Assembly (NCBI RefSeq): GCF_000219535.2
Contig: NZ_CP007806.1
Coordinates: forward strand, 212,501 to 276,500
Direction of reading: 5' to 3'
DNA length: 64,000 bases
DNA from: Brevibacillus laterosporus LMG 15441
GTDB lineage: Bacteria; Bacillota; Bacilli; Brevibacillales; Brevibacillaceae
Both the position numbers and the translations under genes were made by a program. Of this stretch, positions 8,769 through 16,779 are shown in pieces; the first letter of the stretch is position 1; every line of letters begins with the position of its first letter. Below the pieces are notes generated by a model, which did not search any database, was not told the DNA's origin, and saw nothing but the letters and a program-made list of their open reading frames with translations.

Positions 8769-10604
8769 ATGTGCGGAATCGTTGGATATATTGGAAGTAA
8801 ACAGGCGCAGGATATCGTTATTGGAGGTCTGCGTAAGCTGGAATATCGTGGGTATGACTCTGCAGGTGTAGCAGTAATGACGGAGCAAGGTTTGGATCAT
8901 GCAAAATCCAAGGGACGGATTGCTACGTTAGAAGAGCGCCTAAGAGACAGACCGCTAGCGGGAATGGCTGGAATTGGCCATACTCGTTGGGCAACACACG
9001 GAAAGCCTTCCGATGAAAATTCTCATCCTCATTTAGACAAAACGCATAAATTTGCAGTTGTTCATAATGGGATTATTGAAAATTACCTGACTATCAAGGA
9101 AGAATTGATAGCAAAAGGATATGAGTTCCTGTCTGAAACAGATACAGAGGTCATCGCTCATCTATTGTCCGACCTATATAATGGCGATATCGTAGCTACA
9201 GTGCGTAAGGCTATACAAAAAATGCGCGGTGCCTATGCCCTTGGTATCATGACAGAGCACGAACCAGATAAATTAATTGCGGTACGTTTAGCAAGTCCAC
9301 TCATCGTGGGTATTGGTGAAGGGGAAGCGTTTATTGGCTCTGACATCCCGGCTATTTTGGAGCATACGCGTGATATGTACATTTTAAATGAAGGTGAAAT
9401 GGCTGTTTTAACTCGCGATAACATCCAGTTGACAGTGGCAGAGACAGGCGAGCCTGTGGAGCGTGACATTTTCCATGTGGATTGGGACTTGGTGCAAGCA
9501 GAGAAGGACGGCTATGACTCCTTTATGTTAAAAGAGATTCATGAGCAGCCAAAAGCAATGCGAGATACAATTGGCTCCCGTATTGATTTGGAAACCAAGC
9601 GTGTGCTACTGCCTGAGATGAAAATGACTCCAGAAGAGTTAGCTACTTTTGACAGAATGTATATCGTAGCATGCGGTACTTCGATGCATGCTGGATTAAT
9701 CGGGAAAGAAGTCATTGAGAAGCTGACACGCATTCCTGTCGAGGTAGCGATCGCTTCAGAATTTAGATATCGTGACCCGATCTTCACAGATAAGACGTTA
9801 GTGGTTGTTATCAGTCAATCAGGAGAAACAGCAGATACACTCGCGGCTCTGCGTGAAGCGAAGAAACAAGGCGTTAAAGTAATGGCAGTCAGCAACGTAG
9901 TAGGAAGCTCAGTAGCTCGTGAAGCAGATGAGGTTATCTACACTTGGGCAGGCCCAGAGGTAGCGGTTGCTTCTACAAAAGCTTATACATGCCAAAGCTT
10001 GGCTCTGTATCTGTTTGCGCTTTATCTTGCACAGGTAAAAGGCACACAAACAGATGCACAAATCGCTGAGATTGTCGATCACCTATTAGAAATTCCAACT
10101 CAAACAGCTAACATTCTAGAAATGGAAGAGGGTCTACGCAAGGTAGCTACTTCTGTAACAAAGGATGTTCAAAACCTGTTCTTCATCGGACGAGGTCTCG
10201 ACTATGCTGTGACGCTGGAAGGCTCCCTGAAGCTAAAAGAGATTTCTTACATTCATTCCGAAGCTTACGCAGCGGGTGAACTAAAACACGGTACCCTAGC
10301 TCTCATTGAAGAGAATGTACCAGTGATCGCACTGGCTACCCAGCCAGACCTATTTGACAAGACGGTTTCCAACATCGTTGAGGTCAAAGCCCGCGGCGCC
10401 TACACGCTAGGTCTCGCGTTTGAAGGAGATACAGAATTGGAGAAAACAGTGGATGAAGTGGTATATGTGCCACGCACACTGCCGATCCTGTCTCCTGTAT
10501 TAACTGTCATTCCATTGCAATTGCTTGCTTACTTTGCGTCTACAGCTCGTGGCTTGGATGTGGATAAACCACGGAACTTGGCTAAGAGTGTGACGGTGGA
10601 GTAG
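8769..10604 (+). CDS. glmS: Glutamine-fructose-6-phosphate aminotransferase
   Basis: 611 residues. The N-terminal nucleophile Cys2 (MCGIVGYIG) begins a class II glutaminase domain (1 to about 220) with HTRWATHG and NGIIENY motifs. Two SIS sugar-isomerase domains follow (about 290-430 and 460-600), and the C-terminus ends LAKSVTVE as in the family. It makes glucosamine-6-phosphate, the first dedicated step to amino sugars. Expression is governed by the upstream ribozyme. It forms a metabolic pair with glmM just upstream. Confidence 0.98.
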   Translation: MCGIVGYIGSKQAQDIVIGGLRKLEYRGYDSAGVAVMTEQGLDHAKSKGRIATLEERLRDRPLAGMAGIGHTRWATHGKPSDENSHPHLDKTHKFAVVHNGIIENYLTIKEELIAKGYEFLSETDTEVIAHLLSDLYNGDIVATVRKAIQKMRGAYALGIMTEHEPDKLIAVRLASPLIVGIGEGEAFIGSDIPAILEHTRDMYILNEGEMAVLTRDNIQLTVAETGEPVERDIFHVDWDLVQAEKDGYDSFMLKEIHEQPKAMRDTIGSRIDLETKRVLLPEMKMTPEELATFDRMYIVACGTSMHAGLIGKEVIEKLTRIPVEVAIASEFRYRDPIFTDKTLVVVISQSGETADTLAALREAKKQGVKVMAVSNVVGSSVAREADEVIYTWAGPEVAVASTKAYTCQSLALYLFALYLAQVKGTQTDAQIAEIVDHLLEIPTQTANILEMEEGLRKVATSVTKDVQNLFFIGRGLDYAVTLEGSLKLKEISYIHSEAYAAGELKHGTLALIEENVPVIALATQPDLFDKTVSNIVEVKARGAYTLGLAFEGDTELEKTVDEVVYVPRTLPILSPVLTVIPLQLLAYFASTARGLDVDKPRNLAKSVTVE

Positions 10605-10640
10605 GGTTTGGATTTTAGATAGAGGTTTTGTCTGGTAACA

Positions 10641-10697
10641 AAAAAGTCGTGAACCAATAAAAGAAGTCACGAACCAGTAAAAAAAGTTATGAACCGC
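10641..10697 (+). repeat. Three imperfect 20-bp tandem repeats downstream of glmS
   Basis: Copies begin at about 10644, 10664 and 10684 with exact 20-bp period. They share the core AAGTyryGAACC (aagtcgtgaacca, aagtcacgaacca, aagttatgaaccg). The array lies between the glmS stop and its terminator. Function unknown. Confidence 0.6.
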
Positions 10698-10703
10698 TTG
10701 TTC

Positions 10704-10736
10704 AGTCCCGGTGATTTATAAAGTCACCGGGATTTT
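10704..10736 (+). terminator. Terminator of glmS
   Basis: tcccggtga (10706-10714) pairs perfectly with tcaccggga (10724-10732), followed by a short TTTT. Confidence 0.8.
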
Positions 10737-10740
10737 ACTA

Positions 10741-10908
10741 TACATAGGGGTGATTAATATTCAAACAATTGGGAAGCGAATCCGAACAATTAGAAAGCTA
10801 AATAAGATCAATCAGGTTGATTTCTCTAATCGTATTAGGATATCTCAAGCCTATGGTCGAATTTGGTTTTGTGCCTATATACATTACGGAGGGCCGTATC
10901 ATAAATAG
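10741..10908 (+). pseudogene. Remnant of an XRE-family HTH regulator
   Basis: The frame gives IGKRIRTIRKLNKINQVDF followed by SNRIRISQ, the first two to three helices of an XRE/Cro-type HTH (usual form IGxRIRxLRxxxxLSQxxFA). After about residue 30 the similarity ends and the frame runs into a stop at 10906-10908. No complete HTH remains. It lies at the left edge of the accessory region. I call it a decayed fragment. An intact short peptide gene is less likely because no SD precedes it. Confidence 0.5.
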
Positions 10909-10967
10909 GCACAAAGTTTATGGGGAGAGATGTATCGAAGACAAATGCTCTTTAATGTTGTTAGAAA

Positions 10968-11310
10968 ATTTTATTGTAATACGATTGATAATCGAGTGCA
11001 GTAAATCTTTTTGTTTCTCAGGTGATACGTTAAAAAAGTACCTGTGAGAAATTAATAAGAATGTTTTGTATCCAATCTACCGAAACTTCTTTTATCGTAG
11101 GTTTGGATAATTCATATATGACGGTTTCCTTTGTTTCTTTGAGGGTTGCAAGTTCCTTTTCATACCGCAAGCTTCTCTTTAACGATATAAGAAGAAATCT
11201 TGTCTTTCTCAAAGAGAATGATATATTTTTGATGTTAGCTTCTACTTTACTTATCTGTTGGTCAGTATAAGAAAGTTGTTGGATTAGTAGCCTTTGGAAG
11301 GGGATACTTT
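10968..11310 (-). pseudogene. C-terminal remnant of a large serine recombinase
   Basis: Reading the minus strand from about 11310, the frame gives IQQLSYTDQQISKVEANIKN, then KETKETVIYEL..KPTIKEVSVDWIQ..FSQVL and a stop near 11030. After a one-base frame change it continues SPEKQKDLLHSIINRITI. This coiled-coil plus tail (DxxEKQKxLLHxIIxxIxI) is the C-terminal signature of phage- and transposon-type large serine recombinases (usually 450-550 residues). The catalytic resolvase domain is absent. It is evidence that an integrative element once occupied this site. Confidence 0.65.
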
Positions 11311-11629
11311 ACATCCATTCAGCATGTGCATATTCGAATATGGGGATGAAAACTTCCATAAATCCACCCTAGATGTTGAATTTACAATACGTTGACAGAT
11401 GTCATCATAACGTAGTCCGTACTCCTCTTTTTTGATACCCATTGTTGAAAGATATATTTTATTAGAGATATTAATAATCCTCGACTTTCAATATCCCTTT
11501 CATAAAAAAAAGTAAATCAATCTATTATTTTTCGTTGTTATTTACAAAAATATACAATAAAGTTAGAATCAAGTTAATATTAATAAAGGAATTAATAGGT
11601 TTATATATAAATTATGGAAGGGGATTAAT
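11311..11629. other. AT-rich intergenic region before the quorum-sensing pair
   Basis: No intact gene is recognised. A minus-strand open frame of about 52 codons (11280-11440, starting MGIKKEEYGLRYDD) has no SD or family I know and may be part of the same decayed element as the recombinase remnant. The last 150 bp are very AT-rich and should contain the promoter of the regulator at 11630. Confidence 0.4.
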
Positions 11630-12928
11630 ATGAGTGTAAGTTTAACTTTCACAACATTGGGGGAACTGATAAAGAAAAAAAGAGTGGAAATAGGCATCAG
11701 TTTGTCAGAAGTGTCCAGAGTAACTGGGATCAGTAAAGGGGTTATTTCTAAAATAGAAAGTGGTGAAACAAAAAGTCCAGAGTTGAGGACTTTGAAACCT
11801 ATCGCAGATATTTTAAAAATTCCTTATGAAGACATAATTGAATATAGCATCCAGGTAGAACGCCGTTATGGATTATATGATGATTTTTTATCAGAGGCTA
11901 TTGAAATTTCCAATCCTTCTTTGATTAATAAAGTAGCAATCAAATTCCTAGAAAACATTAGGAAAGAAACATGCTCATCGTTAGACTTTTTGTATACACT
12001 TGCAAACACTAGTACGAACAACGATGCAAAGGTAACTCTTTATACCACTATTGTTGCGTACGCCAGAGTGCATGGACTGCCCTATTACATAGCCAAAGGG
12101 TTATATCAAAAATACTTAATTGAGAGAGAAGATTTAAAACGTTTGGAAGAATCGTTTATAGTAGGAGAAGAAGTTCTGCACTATGTTGATTTTCTTTCCC
12201 AAGAAGAAAAGATAATATTCTATTTTAGAATGTCGTTACATGCTCATAACATAAAAAAATATGACAGATGCATTGAACTTGGTCGAACAGGATACAATTT
12301 AGATTTAGGGACAAGTATGCTTAAGCAAAGAGTAATTTATGCAATGATCAACTCTTTTATTCATACTGGAGATTTTCAGTCCGCAGAGAAGCATTTAGAA
12401 ATGTCGGAAAGTTTAGATTATACATTCATTGAGGAGCGTTCTAAATTCATAAGAGCTAACATATATTTTGGAAAAGGTGAGTATGGAAAATCAATTCCAA
12501 TTCTTCAAGAGTGTTTATTAGAGGCTACAGATGATACTCGTGTTCATATCTTAAATGACTTGATGGAATCATTTTTTAAGTTGGGAGAGTTAGAATCAAT
12601 ACAGACATTATTAGATACAGAAGAAAAGTCAATTTGCTTGGGTGTGAAAACACCTCACAAACATCGAGAAATAGGAAGATTTTTTAAACTAAAAGGCGCT
12701 TGGCAAGTCGAAATAGGAAAATATAATGATGCAATATCCTCTTATTTAAGGAGTATGGTTTCTTATGAGCAAATTAACTCCAATGAAGATATCCATCATA
12801 CTATAGGCGAAATTTTATCAATACATTATTTATATCAGAAACCAATTGATTTAGACCTTTTAGGGAAGTTGGTTGAGGTTTATAATGTCATCAACAAGAA
12901 GTCTAATGATAAAAAGGTGGTAGTGTAA
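11630..12928 (+). CDS. RNPP-type HTH-TPR regulator (NprR/PlcR-like peptide receptor)
   Basis: 432 residues. The N-terminal XRE HTH (about 8-65) reads LGELIKKKRVEIGISLSEVS then GVISKIESGE. The remaining about 360 residues are helical with TPR-like spacing (for example YDRCIELGRTGYNL near 225, GEYGKSIPILQECL near 285 and GKYNDAISSYLRSM near 375). The size and layout match NprR (about 423) better than PlcR (285) or PrgX. The stop codon overlaps the start of a short secreted-peptide gene (TAATG), the arrangement of RNPP receptor/pheromone pairs. I infer that it binds the re-imported processed peptide and changes DNA binding or phosphatase activity. The SD is ggaagggga. Targets are unknown; a Spo0E-like gene lies just downstream. 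Confidence 0.8.
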   Translation: MSVSLTFTTLGELIKKKRVEIGISLSEVSRVTGISKGVISKIESGETKSPELRTLKPIADILKIPYEDIIEYSIQVERRYGLYDDFLSEAIEISNPSLINKVAIKFLENIRKETCSSLDFLYTLANTSTNNDAKVTLYTTIVAYARVHGLPYYIAKGLYQKYLIEREDLKRLEESFIVGEEVLHYVDFLSQEEKIIFYFRMSLHAHNIKKYDRCIELGRTGYNLDLGTSMLKQRVIYAMINSFIHTGDFQSAEKHLEMSESLDYTFIEERSKFIRANIYFGKGEYGKSIPILQECLLEATDDTRVHILNDLMESFFKLGELESIQTLLDTEEKSICLGVKTPHKHREIGRFFKLKGAWQVEIGKYNDAISSYLRSMVSYEQINSNEDIHHTIGEILSIHYLYQKPIDLDLLGKLVEVYNVINKKSNDKKVVV

Positions 12929-13065
12929 TGAAAAAGATAGTAGTAGCAACATCCATAATTTTAGCCTCATTGTCATTGACGTTTTTATTTTCAATAGAAA
13001 GGCAAACCGAGAATCAAATAGTTTCAGGACATATCAAAGTATATACAGGAGACCCCGGTCATTAA
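12928..13065 (+). CDS. Putative signalling-peptide precursor (Phr/NprX-like)
   Basis: A 45-residue peptide whose ATG overlaps the regulator's stop by one base. The N-terminus MKKIVVATSI and a hydrophobic core to about residue 22 form a Sec signal. A polar tail follows, ending IKVYTGDPGH. Basic N-terminus, hydrophobic segment and short exported C-terminus are the hallmarks of RNPP pheromone precursors, whose active peptide is 5-10 residues at or near the C-terminus. A mature form within VYTGDPGH is my guess. A terminator follows 15 bp after the stop, so the pair forms a self-contained unit. Confidence 0.72.
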   Translation: MKKIVVATSIILASLSLTFLFSIERQTENQIVSGHIKVYTGDPGH

Positions 13066-13080
13066 TTATTTGAAACTTTC

Positions 13081-13107
13081 AGGCGCTTAAAATAGCGTCT
13101 TTTTTTA
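13081..13107 (+). terminator. Terminator of the quorum-sensing pair
   Basis: aggcgct (13081-13087) pairs with agcgtct (13094-13100) with one G-U pair, then seven T. Confidence 0.8.
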
Positions 13108-13206
13108 TGGGGAGTTCTATTTTTTAGGAAGATGTAAAGGCGTTTCTTCGAGAAAAAAATAAAGGTAGTCCCTGCAACTAATGGTAAAATAATACATAGG
13201 AGGAAG

Positions 13207-13296
13207 AAAGGAGGTAGCGCCATCGGATTATATGAATTGTTAACTAAAAGGAGCGTTCCCGTTAGTTTGGACACCATCGGAACGCCCCTATCTTGA
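13207..13296 (+). pseudogene. Possible decayed small holin-like toxin gene
   Basis: A strong SD (aaaggaggt, 13207-13215) is followed at the right distance by ATC GGA TTA TAT GAA TTG TTA. The encoded IGLYELL recalls the start of small Bacillales holin-like toxin peptides (M-x-x-YE/QAL-L), but the start codon would be ATC, the hydrophobic segment is missing and the frame ends after 24 codons. An inverted repeat, ggagcgttcc/ggaacgcccc, at 13250-13288 resembles the terminator that usually follows such genes. This is pattern recognition only and could be coincidence. Confidence 0.3.
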
Positions 13297-13344
13297 GCAA
13301 CAAAAAATATTACTCAAGTTCATTTTACCACTCACTTACAGAAT

Positions 13345-13518
13345 ATGAAAACAGAAAATTCTCAACTCGAAAATGATTTACAGAAGCTTATTGAACTCCT
13401 CCGTAAAGAATTAGAGATGTTGTATTACAGAAAAGGCTCATTTATACACCCTGCCGTACTTCAAATGAGTCAGCAATTAGATGAGTACATTGTAATTTTT
13501 GAGAAGATTAGACACTAG
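13345..13518 (+). CDS. Spo0E-like sporulation regulatory protein
   Basis: 57 residues. The pattern LIELLRKELEMLY..KGSFIHPAVL then MSQQLDEYI matches the Spo0E family (Pfam Spo0E-like), including the core S-x-x-L-D motif (SQQLD, residues 42-46) that contacts the phosphorylated response regulator. Family members dephosphorylate Spo0A~P and so hold back sporulation. No obvious SD precedes the ATG, so translation may be weak. It lies about 280 bp after the RNPP pair, which makes a sporulation link for that system worth considering. Confidence 0.75.
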   Translation: MKTENSQLENDLQKLIELLRKELEMLYYRKGSFIHPAVLQMSQQLDEYIVIFEKIRH

Positions 13519-13582
13519 TTGGTCGTTAAGAGTAAGCTGTACGGAAAACTTATACGAAACCCTGTTGGGGTAATAATTATAT

Positions 13583-13610
13583 AGCCGTGGTTCAGCTATT
13601 CACTAAAGAC
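13583..13610 (+). repeat. Dispersed repeat, copy 1 (related copy at 22618)
   Basis: agccgtggttcagctattca then ctaaaga is nearly identical to the element at 22618-22650. Both are followed by CTAG. Here it immediately precedes a strong SD (ctaggaggttt) and a 15-codon open frame. Confidence 0.6.
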
Positions 13611-13628
13611 CTCTAGGAGGTTTACAAC

Positions 13629-13676
13629 ATGGGTGTCTCATTTATCGAGGATGACATTATAGATACACAGAAGTGA
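13629..13676 (+). CDS. Very short ORF behind a strong ribosome-binding site
   Basis: 15 codons (MGVSFIEDDIIDTQK), preceded by ctaggaggt at ideal spacing. It is either a leader peptide, the stub of a truncated gene (coding potential is lost just after it) or a genuine micropeptide. There is no homology I recognise. The strong SD is the only evidence. Confidence 0.3.
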   Translation: MGVSFIEDDIIDTQK

Positions 13677-13690
13677 AGGTTTCAAGAATC

Positions 13691-13864
13691 TTACCTTTTT
13701 TTAAAGAATGAGCTTATCCATTCAATAACTAGGGCAATTACAGTTGAAAAAATAAGTAATTTGAAAAAAGCCATCCAAAAATCTGTTGGAGCGATATTAA
13801 TAATTCCTGTAATTAGAATTATTAAAAAAACTAAAACGCTCGGTTTAAAAAAAAATGCTTTCAC
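13691..13864 (-). CDS. Small hydrophobic membrane protein
   Basis: 57 residues, GTG start preceded by TTGAGGTGATG (SD gaggtg). Two membrane helices are evident: VLVFLIILITGIINIA near residues 10-25 and FFKLLIFSTVIALVIEW near 33-49. A basic tail (FFKKR) closes it. No family recognised. It is convergent with the preceding short ORF and divergent from the secreted protein at 13936. Confidence 0.55.
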   Translation of the reverse strand: MKAFFFKPSVLVFLIILITGIINIAPTDFWMAFFKLLIFSTVIALVIEWISSFFKKR

Positions 13865-13935
13865 GTTAACATCACCTCAAAAACATTTTACCACTTTGTT
13901 CCAAATAAACAATAAAAAATAAGGAGTGTATTTTA

Positions 13936-14643
13936 ATGAAAAAATCGTTGATTAGTTCTATTGCATTGTCTGCTGTGTTAGTTACTGGTTTAGTTCAACC
14001 GACTTTTGCAACAGAAAGCGAAACAAAACAAACTATTCCTCAAAATACAAAAGAATTATCCTTTTTAATGGAAACTGGTGCTCTAAACAGAGATGGAACA
14101 GTAGTACAGGCATTAAGAGCTGAAGAGATTAAAAAAGCTCTTGCAGAAGGGGGACTAAAAACATCAGGAAAGATTGATGGAGAAAAAGCTATAAAAGTTC
14201 ATGAATTTGAGGATGGAAGTAAAATCAGAGTGACTACCCATATGACTACTGAACCAAGCTCGAATAGAGGAATAAGTACACAAGCAAAAGAGGAGAAGGA
14301 AGAAAGAGTTACCGGTTACACGACCTATACATTAGAAAGCGCAATTGGGGTTGAGTTGTGGACTTATACCCTTTATCAAAAAGTAAAAATCAAAAAAGAA
14401 AAAGTTACATGGTACGAAAAAAATCCTTATACAAAGTGGAAAACGAGTAATATTTTGAATGCTTGGCATCTTGATCACGAAAACTATTATAATGACCCAG
14501 AGGGCAAAAACGTAAGAGCGATAGTTAATGCTAAATTAAGTTGGGGAATTAGAGACATAATTAATTTGCAAAATATAAGCCTTAAAGGAGAATTACTAGT
14601 TCGTGGTGATGGTACTTATGTTGGTGGTTGGCAAGAGCTATAG
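13936..14643 (+). CDS. Secreted protein of unknown function
   Basis: 235 residues. Signal peptide MKKSLISSIALSAV... with a likely AxA-type cleavage near residue 26 (PTFA-TESE). The mature part is hydrophilic and Lys/Glu-rich. In the middle (about 110-170) it has Tyr/Trp-rich strands (GYTTYTLESAIGVELWTYTL). I recognise no family. The SD is aaggagtg. A strong terminator follows. Its low G+C compared with the core genes suggests acquired DNA. Confidence 0.7.
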   Translation: MKKSLISSIALSAVLVTGLVQPTFATESETKQTIPQNTKELSFLMETGALNRDGTVVQALRAEEIKKALAEGGLKTSGKIDGEKAIKVHEFEDGSKIRVTTHMTTEPSSNRGISTQAKEEKEERVTGYTTYTLESAIGVELWTYTLYQKVKIKKEKVTWYEKNPYTKWKTSNILNAWHLDHENYYNDPEGKNVRAIVNAKLSWGIRDIINLQNISLKGELLVRGDGTYVGGWQEL

Positions 14644-14695
14644 AATAAAATGAAGTCTCTATAGATGGTTCCTGATAATTCATATGAGTAAACTT

Positions 14696-14732
14696 AACGT
14701 CCGAATGGCTTAAAATTCGGGCGTTTTTACTT
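14696..14732 (+). terminator. Terminator of the 13936 gene
   Basis: aacgtccgaat pairs with attcgggcgtt (one G-U), followed by TTTTT. Confidence 0.88.
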
Positions 14733-15091
14733 GTGTTAAATAAGCTCTGTGTGTTAGTTGTAAGATTAACCAACAAAGTGTAGCCTCTTCATTATTATTA
14801 AAGTTTCAAACAGTAATAACTACCTTCTACCTATAACAAGCTATGTTTTTAGATACGGTATGGTGAGCCTTATCATAAGTAACGGCAAGTATTTACAAGC
14901 ATTAACAAAGTAGTTGCCTTGAAATAAAGTCCGTAATGATTAGATTTATATATTTAACTGGGTGGATATGTTTAAAGGCATTAACTTTGTTTAATAATAT
15001 TGGCGGTGTCAGTAATCGCGGTTGGGCACGGCATCTCGTCCAAGCACTTATAATAAATTAAAAGTGAATACTGATTGATGGAGGAATCGAT
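14733..15091. other. Intergenic region with a dispersed repeat
   Basis: No gene is supported. The stretch 14861-14890 (ggtgagcct then tatcataagtaacggcaagt) is repeated at 18245-18273 in the same orientation. The two copies bracket the 3.4-kb block holding the SRPBCC, AraC, siderophore-binding and cupin genes. A GC-richer stretch near 15000-15045 looks unlike its surroundings. Confidence 0.45.
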
Positions 15092-15601
15092 ATGACGCCC
15101 AACTCGGAAAGCAAAGAGTTAGTAATAACGCGTGAGATTCATGCGCCACGCGAACTTGTATTCCAAGTATGGACTGAAGCAGAGCACCTGAAGCACTGGT
15201 GGGGGCCGAAAGGGTTTGAAATAAGTGTAAAGCATCTCGATTTTCGTGAGGGCGGATTTTTCCACTACAGTATGCAAGCTCCTGGTGGCAGTCGAATGTG
15301 GGGTAAATTTGTGTACCAGGAGATCAAGGCTCCCGAGAAGATTGTCTGGATCAACTGCTTTTCGGATGAGGCAGGAAACATTGTCAGGCCTCCATTCAGT
15401 GATTTGATCCCGCTCGAAATCCGAAATAAGGTAACGATGAGCGATAATAATGGTACAACCCAAATAACCCTTTACAGCCGACCGATCAATGCTACTGAAG
15501 AAGAGCGCAACTTCTTTGAGGGGATGTTCGATTCCATGAAGCAGGGCTTCGGGGGGACCTTTGATCAGCTTGAACAATATTTGTCGGAGGAAAAAAACTA
15601 G
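15092..15601 (+). CDS. SRPBCC (AHSA1-type START-like) domain protein
   Basis: 169 residues. The family pattern is clear: TREIHAPRELVFQVWTEAEH, then LKHWWGPKGF, GGFFHYSM, a central WINCF strand and C-terminal GMFDSMKQGFGGTFDQL. This is a hydrophobic-ligand-binding helix-grip fold of the activator-of-Hsp90/polyketide-cyclase-like group. The ligand is unknown. The start (SD ggagga) is clear. Codon use is GC-richer than flanking accessory genes. Known relatives are often encoded beside ArsR regulators; none is here. Confidence 0.85.
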   Translation: MTPNSESKELVITREIHAPRELVFQVWTEAEHLKHWWGPKGFEISVKHLDFREGGFFHYSMQAPGGSRMWGKFVYQEIKAPEKIVWINCFSDEAGNIVRPPFSDLIPLEIRNKVTMSDNNGTTQITLYSRPINATEEERNFFEGMFDSMKQGFGGTFDQLEQYLSEEKN

Positions 15602-15731
15602 CCAAAGCGTCCAATAGGATGTCTTTTTTTGGTCCAAAGTTCCGTGAGCAGAAAAGTTATCTTTACACTTGCCGTTACCCGCTGTTTGAACATTAGCGGG
15701 TGCGGCATTTTTATTGTCCGCACAGCTTAAC

Positions 15732-15750
15732 AATGATAATCGTTATCAAT
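15732..15750. promoter_or_regulatory. Fur box before the AraC/siderophore-binding genes
   Basis: aatgataatcgttatcaat is a near-perfect inverted repeat matching the GATAATGATAATCATTATC Fur consensus. It lies about 115 bp before the AraC-type regulator gene. Confidence 0.85.
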
Positions 15751-15864
15751 AATGGTAAAATAAATAAGAGTCCTCATCTGCTTCTGATCAAGAAGCTGCA
15801 CAGGATGTACAACGATCGATCTTACGTATTACTGGCAAACGACTATTGAAATGAGGTATGCAAC

Positions 15865-16692
15865 GTGAAAATCGATGTTAATCAGTTAGCGGAGCATTTG
15901 GCACACATTCCTTTTCAAGTAGAAGGAGTATATCGATATGCGAAAAATCCAGGTGTACCTTACGCTGAATATACAGATTCTTTTCCTGGGTTTGTGTTTC
16001 CACTTACAGGGAAGGTACAATTTCAATTTAATGGAACGCCTTATATCTTTTCGCCAGGAAAAGTTGTGCATGGCGGTGCAAGAATGAAACTAGCTCAAAA
16101 AATGTTCGGTAACACAAACTGGGAATATATCCTTGTTTTATACCGGATATATAACTCAGAACTAGAAGAGACAAGCTTTTCCCATCAGCATTTTGAATTA
16201 TCAACGGGTCAATCTCCTCGTCTGATTGAATTAATTATGCGCCTTTGGCATGTGTATAATCAGCCTGGTGGCATATCGATGTTTCAGACCGAAATGCTGT
16301 TTCGTGATGTACTGAATGAAACCTTATTATGTGTTGTGAATAGGCAGAATAGCTGTGAATCACAAACTTTGTTCGAACGGGTATCTCATTATATTCATGA
16401 ATACTATGATCAAAGCCTTACAATAGCATCGCTTGCAGAACAACATAACGTGAATCGAAATCGACTGTCTTATGTATTTAAAAGACATGCAGGTATGGGA
16501 CCAGCGGAATACATATTAAAACATCGTATAAACATGGCGCAAGAAATGCTATTTACAAGTGGAGCGTCTGTACAACAAATTGCGCAAACGGTTGGAATTG
16601 CTGACCCGTTTTATTTTAGTAGAGTGTTCAAGAAACAACTTGGTATCTCTCCTACTGAATATCGAGAGAAGTTCATCAATAATCCATGCTAA
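15865..16692 (+). CDS. AraC-family regulator, probably of siderophore uptake
   Basis: 275 residues, GTG start (ATG-less N-terminus; SD gaggt). The N-terminal about 170 residues form a cupin-like sensor with PGKVVHGGARMKL. The C-terminus (about 175-272) carries two HTH motifs with the AraC signature: SLAEQHNVNRNRLSYVFKRH and the IADPFYFSRVFKKQLGISPTEYR pattern. Its position between a Fur box and a siderophore-binding lipoprotein resembles Btr, which activates bacillibactin uptake in B. subtilis. Btr has an extra binding-protein domain that is missing here. Confidence 0.85.
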   Translation: MKIDVNQLAEHLAHIPFQVEGVYRYAKNPGVPYAEYTDSFPGFVFPLTGKVQFQFNGTPYIFSPGKVVHGGARMKLAQKMFGNTNWEYILVLYRIYNSELEETSFSHQHFELSTGQSPRLIELIMRLWHVYNQPGGISMFQTEMLFRDVLNETLLCVVNRQNSCESQTLFERVSHYIHEYYDQSLTIASLAEQHNVNRNRLSYVFKRHAGMGPAEYILKHRINMAQEMLFTSGASVQQIAQTVGIADPFYFSRVFKKQLGISPTEYREKFINNPC

Positions 16693-16779
16693 TTTCAACA
16701 GGCATCCATTCTCATCTAAACATTCCTTTTCTATACTAATGGCAAACGAAAGATAACATGATGTTGGAGGAATTTTCGT

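Noticed and set aside
13062-13277. Minus-strand 71-codon frame with a hydrophobic stretch after the quorum-sensing pair
   Set aside because: It runs through the pair's terminator and the toxin-like remnant, has no SD, and its hydrophobicity comes from complementing an A-rich plus strand.
15119-15733. 204-codon minus-strand open frame across the SRPBCC gene
   Set aside because: It lies antisense to a clear SRPBCC-family coding sequence, and its product shows no family pattern.
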